DNA from: Planctomycetota bacterium
Lineage (GTDB): Bacteria > Planctomycetota > PUPC01 > JACPCR01
Assembly (NCBI GenBank): GCA_030740295.1
Contig: JASLXP010000984.1
Span: forward strand, 1-25,715
Direction of reading: 5' to 3'
Length of the DNA: 25,715 nt
Part shown: positions 1 through 5,753 of the stretch, piece by piece
Layout of the letters: each line of letters begins with the position of its first letter
Position numbering within the stretch: position 1 is the stretch's first letter
Notes under the pieces: model-generated
The model's input: only the letters and a program-made list of their open reading frames with translations
Databases searched by the model: none
Told to the model about the DNA's origin: nothing
Program-made: the position numbers and the translations under genes

Positions 1-245
1 AGGCTGTTTTTGTCGAGAGCAGTGTTTCAGAGAAAAATGTCAGGGCCCTGGTCGAAGGCGCCAAATCCAAGGGCCACTATGTCTTCATTGGAGGCAAACT
101 CTTCTCCGACGCGATGGGTAGGCCCGGCACCTACGAAGGTACTTACCTCGGTATGCTCGACCATAACGCGACAACTGTTGCTCGCGCACTGGGTGGGAAA
201 GCTCCGGTAAAGGGCATGAACGGAAAACTGACACATGTGAAGTGA
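1..245 (+). CDS. Metal ABC transporter solute-binding protein (ZnuA/TroA/MntC family), C-terminal part
   Basis: The frame is open from the window edge (first full codon at base 3) to TGA at 243-245, giving about 80 residues. The visible sequence includes FVESSVSEKNVRALVEGAKS, then IGGKLFSDAMG, then GTYEGTYLGMLDHN and ARALGG. This matches the C-terminal lobe of cluster A-I metal-binding proteins: a conserved 'E-S-S-V' strand, then 'G-G-x-L-(F/Y)-S-D-A-(M/L)-G', then a helix after Y-x-x-M. In the family the Asp of the SDA motif is one of the metal ligands. The protein would capture Mn2+, Zn2+ or Fe2+ in the periplasm and hand it to the permeases encoded downstream. It lies 21 bp before the ATPase gene on the same strand, so it is most likely the first cistron of the importer operon. 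Its N-terminus, with the export signal and the first His ligands, lies outside the window, so the metal cannot be assigned from this fragment. Confidence 0.85.
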   Translation, partial: AVFVESSVSEKNVRALVEGAKSKGHYVFIGGKLFSDAMGRPGTYEGTYLGMLDHNATTVARALGGKAPVKGMNGKLTHVK

Positions 246-266
246 TTCGAACTGCACATTACGCCC

Positions 267-1091
267 ATGTCCGTTTCAGCTACCCAATCCACCATCGAGC
301 CCAAAGCAACCGGAAGCGAGCATCCGGAAGATGCACCGATTTCGATTCATGACATGACGGTGGCTTACCACCGCAAGCCCGTGCTCTGGGATGTGGATTT
401 CGACGCGCCCGAAGGGAAACTGATCGGCATCGTCGGGCCCAACGGTGCCGGTAAGAGCACTTTGCTCAAAGCGGTACTCGACCTCATTCCGAAGGTATCA
501 GGGCGCGTCCTGATCTACGGCAGGCCCTATAAGAAACAGAGACACCTGGTGGGATACGTGCCCCAGCGTGAGAGCGTCGATTGGGATTTTCCAGTCAACG
601 CGCTCGATGTGGTTGCCATGGGCACGTACGCCAAGATTGGGTGGTGCTTCCCTGTCAGCCGAAAGTATAAGGACGCGGCCATGGACGCTCTCGAACGTGT
701 CGGCATGGCCGATTACGCGATGCGGCAGATAAGCCAGCTTTCCGGCGGACAGCAACAGCGGGTCTTTCTTGCCCGCGCTCTCGTGCAGGATGCCAGCCTC
801 TATTTTATGGACGAGCCATTCTCCGGCGTCGATGCGGCAACGGAAAAAGCGATCATCAAGATACTTCACGATCTTCGCGGAACCGGCAAAACGGTTTTGG
901 TTGTTCATCACGACCTGCAGACCGTTCCCGAATACTTCGACCACCTCATCATGCTCAACATGCGCATCGTCGCGGCCGGCCCCACCGATGATGTTTTCAA
1001 CCGCGACAACCTTCAGAAAACCTACGGCGGAAAACTCACGCTGCTTGACGAAGCAGCACACGCTCTGGCAAGAGCCGTAAAAGCGAAGTGA
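267..1091 (+). CDS. Metal ABC transporter ATP-binding protein (ZnuC/TroB/MntB family)
   Basis: This 274-residue protein has a complete ABC ATPase motif set: Walker A GPNGAGKST at about residues 57-65, Q-loop VPQRESVDWDFP, signature LSGGQQQR, Walker B LYFMDEPF, D-loop SGVD and H-loop VVHHD. The phrase 'P-Q-R-x-x-V-D-W-x-F-P' is typical of the manganese/zinc/iron importer ATPases. It energises import through the two membrane subunits encoded next. The ATG at 267 follows the binding-protein stop by 21 bp, and the gene ends at TGA 1089-1091, 8 bp before the ATG of the first permease. The first 25 or so residues are a non-conserved extension before the ABC fold begins near ISIHDMTVAY, so an internal start is possible. 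Function is certain at family level; the choice between Mn, Zn and Fe is inferred only from the MntR-like domains on the partner permeases. Confidence 0.95.
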   Translation: MSVSATQSTIEPKATGSEHPEDAPISIHDMTVAYHRKPVLWDVDFDAPEGKLIGIVGPNGAGKSTLLKAVLDLIPKVSGRVLIYGRPYKKQRHLVGYVPQRESVDWDFPVNALDVVAMGTYAKIGWCFPVSRKYKDAAMDALERVGMADYAMRQISQLSGGQQQRVFLARALVQDASLYFMDEPFSGVDAATEKAIIKILHDLRGTGKTVLVVHHDLQTVPEYFDHLIMLNMRIVAAGPTDDVFNRDNLQKTYGGKLTLLDEAAHALARAVKAK

Positions 1092-1094
1092 GGG
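1090..1094 (+). promoter_or_regulatory. Ribosome binding site (GAGGG) favouring the ATG at 1099
   Basis: GAGGG overlaps the TGA stop of the ATPase gene and lies 4 bp before ATG 1099. It is the only convincing Shine-Dalgarno match before the first permease. The later candidates (ATG 1306, TTG 1423, ATG 1537) have none. This supports initiation at 1099 despite the odd amino acid sequence that follows. Confidence 0.5.
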
Positions 1095-1098
1095 CGAC

Positions 1099-2883
1099 AT
1101 GAGGTATCAGGCATCTGGGATTCAGGCGTTGGGGATGCAGGATTCAGGATTTCAGGATTCAGTCCTCCCATCGGCCTCGAGAGCTTGGTCGGGCAGATCA
1201 GGCAAGTTACTGCGGCCGTCTGTCCCTGGGCGCTCCGGCACCCTGGCGGCTTCCAAACAACGCCTGCGTCGTTGTAGCCGGCAAGGTGCCGGCGCGCCCG
1301 GGATGGGCATCCACAGGCCATGTAAGTCTGGAGGGATTCAGGATTCAGGGATCCAGCATCACCATCCTCGACGACGGAGCTCACGAATTTCGTTTTACGT
1401 ATTTCGCATTACGTCTTACGTCTTGTTCATCACGCTGCTGCCATCCCTTGCCTTCGGCGAAACAGGCCACGACGGACACGAAACTCACAGCAGCCTGCCC
1501 AAGCTTCACAAATCCATCACCGATTCTACCATCCGGATGCCGTCTCGTGAGGATGTTATCCGGCTGATCACCCTTGAAGATTACAACACCCGTGTGGTGA
1601 TCGTTGGCACGATGTTGCTCGGACTGGCCGCGGGGGTCATTGGCACGTTCATGCTCCTGCGCAAGCGCTCACTCATGGGGGATGCGGTGAGCCACGCGAC
1701 TCTGCCGGGGATCACGATCGCATTCATCATCATGGTACGAATGGGCGGCAACGGAAAATCTCTGCCCGGGCTGCTGCTCGGCGCCCTGCTTGCCGGGATG
1801 GTCGGCATGTTTGTTGTGCTGATGATTCGATATACGACGCGGCTCAAAGAAGACGCGGCTCTAGGCATCGTTCTTTCAGTGTTCTTTGGGCTGGGCATCG
1901 CCTTTCTGGGTGTGATCCAGAAGATGCCGGATGGCTCGGCCGCCGGGCTCGAACGATTCATCTACGGTCAGACGGCCTCCATGTTGAAGAGCGATGCCGA
2001 GCTCTTCGCGCTCTCGGCCGCAGTGGTCACCGCTGTTGCAGTTCTCCTGTTCAAAGAGTTCGCCGTCCTTTGCTTCGATCAGGAATACGCCGGCTCGCAG
2101 GGATGGCCGATTATCATCCTGGACACGATCATGATGGCGTTGGTGGTTGCGGTCACAGTCATCGGGCTACAGGCGGTTGGAATGATTCTGGTAATTGCCC
2201 TTTTGATCATTCCTTCGGCTGCGGCCAGATTTTGGACCGAGCATCTTCTGCGAATGATTATCGGTGCCGCGCTCATCGGGGCTGTGAGCGGTCTGGTGGG
2301 TGCCTGTTTGAGCGCGCTGTTTGCCCGGATGCCTGCCGGAGCAATTATCGTACTGGTCGCCAGCTTAATCTTCGGTTTCAGCATGTGTTTTGGCACGGCC
2401 CGCGGAATTCTTTTCAGGCTGCTCGAACACCTGCGCCTTGAAGATACAGTCGCGCGGCAGCATCTGATGCGAGAGATGTATGAGCTTCAGGAGCGGGCCG
2501 GAGGGGAAGATTCTGGTAGTGGCATCTCTTTCGACAACCTCCTTAAAAGCCGTTCCTGGACACCTCGGCGGCTCAATCGCCTTCTCAAAGCGACTCGCAG
2601 GGACGGACTCGTTTACTGCAATTCCGGTAAGGAGTGGCATCTTTCAAACGAAGGACTGACAGAGGCACGCCGAGTTGTTCGCAATCATCGGCTGTGGGAA
2701 ATCTACCTCGTCAGCCATGCGGACATCGCGCCAAGCCACGTAGACCGGGACGCCGATCAGATCGAGCATGTGCTTGGGCACACGATGGTGCAGCAGCTCG
2801 AAGATCTCCTGTCGGAGGATTACCCGAATCTTTCCGTGCCGATGAGCCTCCACTCGCTCGAGAAGAACGGGGGCCTCGCGTGA
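1099..2883 (+). CDS. Metal ABC transporter permease fused to a C-terminal DtxR/MntR-like domain
   Basis: From ATG 1099 the protein is 594 residues. Residues 1-105 are low-conservation sequence encoded by repeats (see the repeat entries). Next come a hydrophobic signal-like segment at about residues 100-120 (ending LLPSLAFGE) and a His-rich stretch GHDGHETH. The ABC-3 permease core begins near DYNTRVVIVGTML and carries the family motif LMGDAVSHATLPGI, with about nine hydrophobic helices to roughly residue 440. The C-terminal 150 residues are not part of a normal permease. They read as a winged helix (FDNLLKSRSWTPRRLNRLLK, then DGLVYCNSGKEWHLSNEGL) followed by a DtxR-type dimerisation helix (RNHRLWEIYLVSH ... 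DQIEHVLGH). The gene lies 8 bp after the ATPase gene and overlaps the next gene by 4 bp. The start is unresolved: ATG 1099 has an SD, but homology alone would support a start near 1423 (TTG) or 1537 (ATG). Confidence 0.9.
   Translation: MRYQASGIQALGMQDSGFQDSVLPSASRAWSGRSGKLLRPSVPGRSGTLAASKQRLRRCSRQGAGAPGMGIHRPCKSGGIQDSGIQHHHPRRRSSRISFYVFRITSYVLFITLLPSLAFGETGHDGHETHSSLPKLHKSITDSTIRMPSREDVIRLITLEDYNTRVVIVGTMLLGLAAGVIGTFMLLRKRSLMGDAVSHATLPGITIAFIIMVRMGGNGKSLPGLLLGALLAGMVGMFVVLMIRYTTRLKEDAALGIVLSVFFGLGIAFLGVIQKMPDGSAAGLERFIYGQTASMLKSDAELFALSAAVVTAVAVLLFKEFAVLCFDQEYAGSQGWPIIILDTIMMALVVAVTVIGLQAVGMILVIALLIIPSAAARFWTEHLLRMIIGAALIGAVSGLVGACLSALFARMPAGAIIVLVASLIFGFSMCFGTARGILFRLLEHLRLEDTVARQHLMREMYELQERAGGEDSGSGISFDNLLKSRSWTPRRLNRLLKATRRDGLVYCNSGKEWHLSNEGLTEARRVVRNHRLWEIYLVSHADIAPSHVDRDADQIEHVLGHTMVQQLEDLLSEDYPNLSVPMSLHSLEKNGGLA
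1119..1162 (+). repeat. GATTCAG heptamer array, left block
   Basis: GATTCAGG occurs at 1119-1126. It is followed by a contiguous run GATGCAG / GATTCAG / GATTTCAG / GATTCAG at 1134-1162. The 7-bp period is read here as coding (residues SGIQALGMQDSGFQDS), but it looks like intergenic repeat DNA. Confidence 0.75.
1274..1293 (+). repeat. Palindromic GTAGC-type element
   Basis: GTA leads into GCCGGC-AAGGT-GCCGGC, a perfect 6-bp stem with a 5-nt loop. It lies inside the repeat-rich start of the permease frame. It resembles the GTAGC-bounded hairpin at 17115-17159, which suggests one dispersed palindromic family. Confidence 0.4.
1335..1356 (+). repeat. GATTCAG heptamer array, right block
   Basis: GATTCAG occurs twice in tandem at 1335-1348, followed by the near-copy GGATCCAG at 1349-1356. 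Together with the left block it brackets a 172-bp interval (1163-1334) in direct orientation. Confidence 0.7.
1388..1422 (+). repeat. TTACGTA/TTTCGCA heptamer array (five units)
   Basis: There are five contiguous 7-mers: TTTCGTT, TTACGTA, TTTCGCA, TTACGTC, TTACGTC (consensus TTWCGYH). Read in the permease frame they encode SFYVFRITSYV, the N-terminal half of the hydrophobic signal-like segment. Confidence 0.8.
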
Positions 2884-4349
2884 CGACCAGAATGCTGATA
2901 CTGCCCGGCATTGTTGCCCTTTTCTTGCTGCTGCTGGTTTATTCGGGGAGGTTTCGCTCAGCGATTGTGCCAGCCGAACTACAGGGGTGGTCCATCTTCG
3001 ATTCCTGGATCGTTGCTGCCGGTTGCCTCAGCGCCATGTCCTGCGCGCTCCTGGGTAATTTCCTCGTCCTGCGCCGGCTCAGCATGATGGGAGACGCCAT
3101 CAGTCATGCGGTGCTTCCCGGTCTGGCGATTGCCTTTCTGGTCACACAAAGTACGAGCAGTTTTACCATGTTCGTTGGAGCTGCAGTTGTTGGCGTGCTG
3201 ACCGCTGTATTTACGCAATCGATTCTGCACTTCGGAAAAGTGGAGCAGAGCGCGTCCATGGGCGTCGTGTTTACCACGCTCTTTGCCTTGGGCCTGATAC
3301 TCATTCGCCAAGCTGCGGACAGCGTCCATATCGACGCAGATTGCGTGCTCTACGGCGCCATCGAGTTTGTGCCTTTGGATTCATATATGATCGGTGACAG
3401 ACCTCTCGAGATCACCATCGACGGAGTTGCAGAGCCAGTGCCGCGTGCGGTTGTTCTGCTGTCACTGGTCTTCGCATTCGACCTGGCAATCGTTCTGCTC
3501 TTTTACAAGGAAATGAAGCTGAGCTCGTTTGACCCGGCGCTGGCCACCACACTGGGTATTAACTCTCACTTGATGCATTACCTGCTGATGACACTGGTGG
3601 CCGTCACCACGGTGGCTTCATTTGAAAGCGTCGGCAGCATCCTTGTCATTGCCATGCTCATTGTCCCTGGATCGGCCGCGCACCTGCTGACGGACCGTCT
3701 CTCGTGGATGATCGTTATCAGCCTCATCATCGGAGTGCTCTCCGCAGTTCTGGGCCACATCTCGGCGATCATCGTGCCCGGCTGGTTTGGGTTCCAGGAA
3801 CAGAGCGGGATTGGGATGAGCACCAACACTTCAGGCATGATGGCGGTGGTCGCCGGGCTCATCCTCCTTACTACCATGCTTCTTGCCCCCGAACACGGCC
3901 TTTTCAGCAAACTGCTCCATCGCCTGTTGCTGAGCCTTCAGATCACCAGAGAAGACCTGCTCGGGCTTCTATATCGCCTGGAAGAGGATGATCTGAAAGA
4001 CCGAGTCGACAGCGCCATTCGGCTGTTTCGGCAGGCCATGGGCACTGGCCCCGTTTTACGGTGGCTGGCACTCAAAAGCCTTGAACTGGGCGGCCAGATC
4101 AGGAAGGACCTCGGCGAGCATCAACTCACCGAAGCAGGCCGGGAAAAGGCCGGACAACTCATTCGCTCACACCGCCTGTGGGAGAGCTACCTGCACAAAC
4201 ATTTCAATCTTCCGCTTGATCTGCTGCACGGCAGCGCGGAACGCCTGGAGCACATCGGTGATCCGGAATTCGGCCAACGCCTTGCCGATGCCGTCGAGTC
4301 GCCCACTACGGACCCGCAGGGAAGGCATATTCCTCCGCCGAGAGGTTAA
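2880..4349 (+). CDS. Second metal ABC transporter permease fused to a C-terminal DtxR/MntR-like domain
   Basis: The start chosen is GTG 2880, which overlaps the previous TGA as GTGA; an ATG at 2892 is the alternative. The frame stays open further upstream, but that part overlaps the first permease. From 2880 the protein is 489 residues. It has an N-terminal helix (LPGIVALFLLLLVY), then the ABC-3 permease fold with LRRLSMMGDAISHAVLPGL and about eight further membrane helices to roughly residue 345. A cytoplasmic regulator-like domain follows: a helix-turn-helix-like part, then LTEAGREKAGQLIRSHRLWE, ERLEHIGD and a terminal DPQGRHIPPP. The last motif corresponds to the DtxR-family 'DPHGxPIP'. 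The SHRLWE and ERLEH residues match the His and Glu-x-x-Glu-His metal ligands of MntR (H77, E99, E102, H103). With the first permease it would form the membrane channel as a heterodimer, and the appended domains could sense cytoplasmic metal. The gene ends at TAA, convergent with the PP2C gene 26 bp away. Confidence 0.92.
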   Translation: MTTRMLILPGIVALFLLLLVYSGRFRSAIVPAELQGWSIFDSWIVAAGCLSAMSCALLGNFLVLRRLSMMGDAISHAVLPGLAIAFLVTQSTSSFTMFVGAAVVGVLTAVFTQSILHFGKVEQSASMGVVFTTLFALGLILIRQAADSVHIDADCVLYGAIEFVPLDSYMIGDRPLEITIDGVAEPVPRAVVLLSLVFAFDLAIVLLFYKEMKLSSFDPALATTLGINSHLMHYLLMTLVAVTTVASFESVGSILVIAMLIVPGSAAHLLTDRLSWMIVISLIIGVLSAVLGHISAIIVPGWFGFQEQSGIGMSTNTSGMMAVVAGLILLTTMLLAPEHGLFSKLLHRLLLSLQITREDLLGLLYRLEEDDLKDRVDSAIRLFRQAMGTGPVLRWLALKSLELGGQIRKDLGEHQLTEAGREKAGQLIRSHRLWESYLHKHFNLPLDLLHGSAERLEHIGDPEFGQRLADAVESPTTDPQGRHIPPPRG

Positions 4350-4375
4350 TGAGGGCCTGATCAGGACAGACGCTG

Positions 4376-5101
4376 TCAGGTCAGCTCCAGCCCGAGCACT
4401 GAAATGTCATCCGTGACTGGTGAGTTGTTTCGCCAGGATTCCAGGTTCTCCAGTAGAGAGGCGATGGTCTCATCGAGCGTTCCGTTTCTCTCTTCATCCA
4501 GCACCGAGATGATGCCATCAATATCGAAAAGGTCGTTGGTGTCGTCCGCTGTCTCAGGAACACCGTCCGAATAAAAATAGATGCGGTCTCCCTGCCCCAA
4601 TTGCAGTGAGATCTCGTGGTAATCGTCGATGGCTTCCCCCGGCAGTAGCCCGATGGGCACTCCGGTGGCATCGATGAACTCAGCGGCCTGCCCTGCGCGA
4701 AGGAGGATTGGGCCGGGGTGGCCTGCGCCGACAAAGCGGAGCTCCGAAGTGTCAGTGTTCAGCACTCCGTAAATGATGGTGAAGTACTGTTCAGTGTCGT
4801 CATCGGCGAATCTCTTGCTCAATGTGCACGCGACCTCGCTGGGGGAAACGATGCGGTATCCTGGAGGCTCGTCGCTTGGTTCTTTGAGGACCGATGATGG
4901 ATCGTTTCCGGACAACATCCGGCTCAGAGACACGGAGAGCAGAGCGGAAGGGACTCCGTGCCCACTTACATCAATGACAAAGAGTGCGATGTTCTGGTCA
5001 TCGAGTGGAACGATGTTGAGAGTATCTCCGGCAAGCTCATCGCATGGCTGGAATGCCCACGAGAAATTCATCCCCGGCCAGTCTGGAAGATCGCTGGGCA
5101 A
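4376..5101 (-). CDS. SpoIIE/RsbU-type PP2C phosphatase domain (downstream part of a broken REC-PP2C gene)
   Basis: The metal-binding motifs of the SpoIIE phosphatase family are all present: AGDTLN, VIDVSGHGVPSALLS, VGAGHPGPILL, YSDGVPET and TDDISVLGLEL. It should dephosphorylate a phosphoserine STAS-type anti-sigma-factor antagonist. The homology does not begin at this ORF. Directly upstream in the same frame, bases 5137-5102 encode DLDAAAEIQKAF, the linker that normally joins a receiver domain to this phosphatase, and only a TAG at 5138-5140 separates the two. This piece therefore has no convincing start of its own: TTG 5101 and ATG 5071 are the nearest candidates and no SD is visible. If the TAG is an error or is read through, the product is a 403-residue REC-PP2C protein, a usual length for that family. 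Output of the phosphatase would be set by phosphorylation of the receiver. Confidence 0.85.
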   Translation of the reverse strand: MPSDLPDWPGMNFSWAFQPCDELAGDTLNIVPLDDQNIALFVIDVSGHGVPSALLSVSLSRMLSGNDPSSVLKEPSDEPPGYRIVSPSEVACTLSKRFADDDTEQYFTIIYGVLNTDTSELRFVGAGHPGPILLRAGQAAEFIDATGVPIGLLPGEAIDDYHEISLQLGQGDRIYFYSDGVPETADDTNDLFDIDGIISVLDEERNGTLDETIASLLENLESWRNNSPVTDDISVLGLELT

Positions 5102-5137
5102 AAAGGCTTTTTGAATTTCAGCCGCGGCATCAAGGTC

Positions 5138-5140
5138 CTA
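5138..5140 (-). other. In-frame TAG between receiver and phosphatase domains
   Basis: On the minus strand the codons read AAC GAA CGC ATG ATG TAG GAC CTT GAT GCC GCG, i.e. NERMM-stop-DLDAA. Both sides belong to one continuous domain linker in the same frame (5587 minus 5101 is a multiple of three). A single base change from CAG, AAG or GAG would produce the stop. Confidence 0.9.
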
Positions 5141-5587
5141 CATCATGCGTTCGTTTGCTGAAGCCAGGCTGAGATTAGCGTGCTCGAGCTGGCTGTTCTG
5201 CTCGGCGAGGTCCTTTTCGAGATTGATGATCCGTTCTCCCGCCCTGAGCCGCACTCGAAGTTCGTTGCGATCGAACGGCTTGGTCAGGAAGTCATCGGCG
5301 CCGGCTTCCATGCCCGCGACAATATCCTGCTTCTCAGCGCGTGAGGTCAGGAGCAGGATGTAGACATAATTGCTGGCGAAAGAGTCACGTATCTTGCTGA
5401 CCAGTTCCAGCCCGTCCATTTCAGGCATTTCCCAGTCGGAGATGACGATCTGGAACTCATGATTTTCGAATTCCTTGAAGGCGAGCTTTCCGTTCTCGAC
5501 TGCGATGGCATCGTAGCCCCACCTTTTGAGGTAGCTCTGCAGTCGGACTCTTGTCGTCCTTTCGTCTTCGGCCAATAATACGCGCAT
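5138..5587 (-). CDS. Response regulator receiver domain (upstream part of a broken REC-PP2C gene)
   Basis: This is a 149-residue receiver domain with linker. It shows the acidic pair LLAEDER, the phospho-acceptor Asp in VISDWEMPEMDG, the Thr/Ser switch LLLTSRA and the Lys in FLTKPF. A predicted coiled-coil linker follows (LEKDLAEQNSQLEHANLSLASANERMM). The ORF ends at the in-frame TAG 5138-5140, where homologues continue into the SpoIIE phosphatase. It starts at ATG 5587 and lies 166 bp downstream of the hybrid kinase gene. A promoter candidate in that gap suggests it can be expressed independently. As written, the fragment would be a stand-alone receiver able to take phosphate from the kinase without a catalytic output. 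Domain identity is certain; whether it is a true single-domain protein is doubtful. Confidence 0.88.
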   Translation of the reverse strand: MRVLLAEDERTTRVRLQSYLKRWGYDAIAVENGKLAFKEFENHEFQIVISDWEMPEMDGLELVSKIRDSFASNYVYILLLTSRAEKQDIVAGMEAGADDFLTKPFDRNELRVRLRAGERIINLEKDLAEQNSQLEHANLSLASANERMM

Positions 5588-5670
5588 GAACCTGTGGTAT
5601 GAGCCAGTGGAGTAAGCTCGAGTGGTGCACTGACGGCGGGTGAAGTCTGCCTCGTTGAGACAGGCTGACT

Positions 5671-5698
5671 CTTATATTAGATCGACTCGGAATGTAAA
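5671..5698 (-). promoter_or_regulatory. Candidate sigma70-type promoter for the REC-PP2C gene
   Basis: On the minus strand TTTACA (5693-5698) is separated by 16 bp from TATAAG (5671-5676), inside the 166-bp gap between the hybrid kinase and the receiver gene. The predicted start of transcription is about 75 bp before ATG 5587. Confidence 0.4.
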
Positions 5699-5753
5699 GT
5701 GTTGGGCATCGGCTGGATGCTGATTGACTGGCCTGGGAGCCTGTCGTCACGAC

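Noticed and set aside
4350..4375. CCTGATCAGG palindrome and GACAG-ACG-CTGTC hairpin between convergent genes as a terminator.
   Set aside because: Stems are only 5 bp, there is no T-run on either strand, and part of the hairpin lies in the phosphatase stop region.
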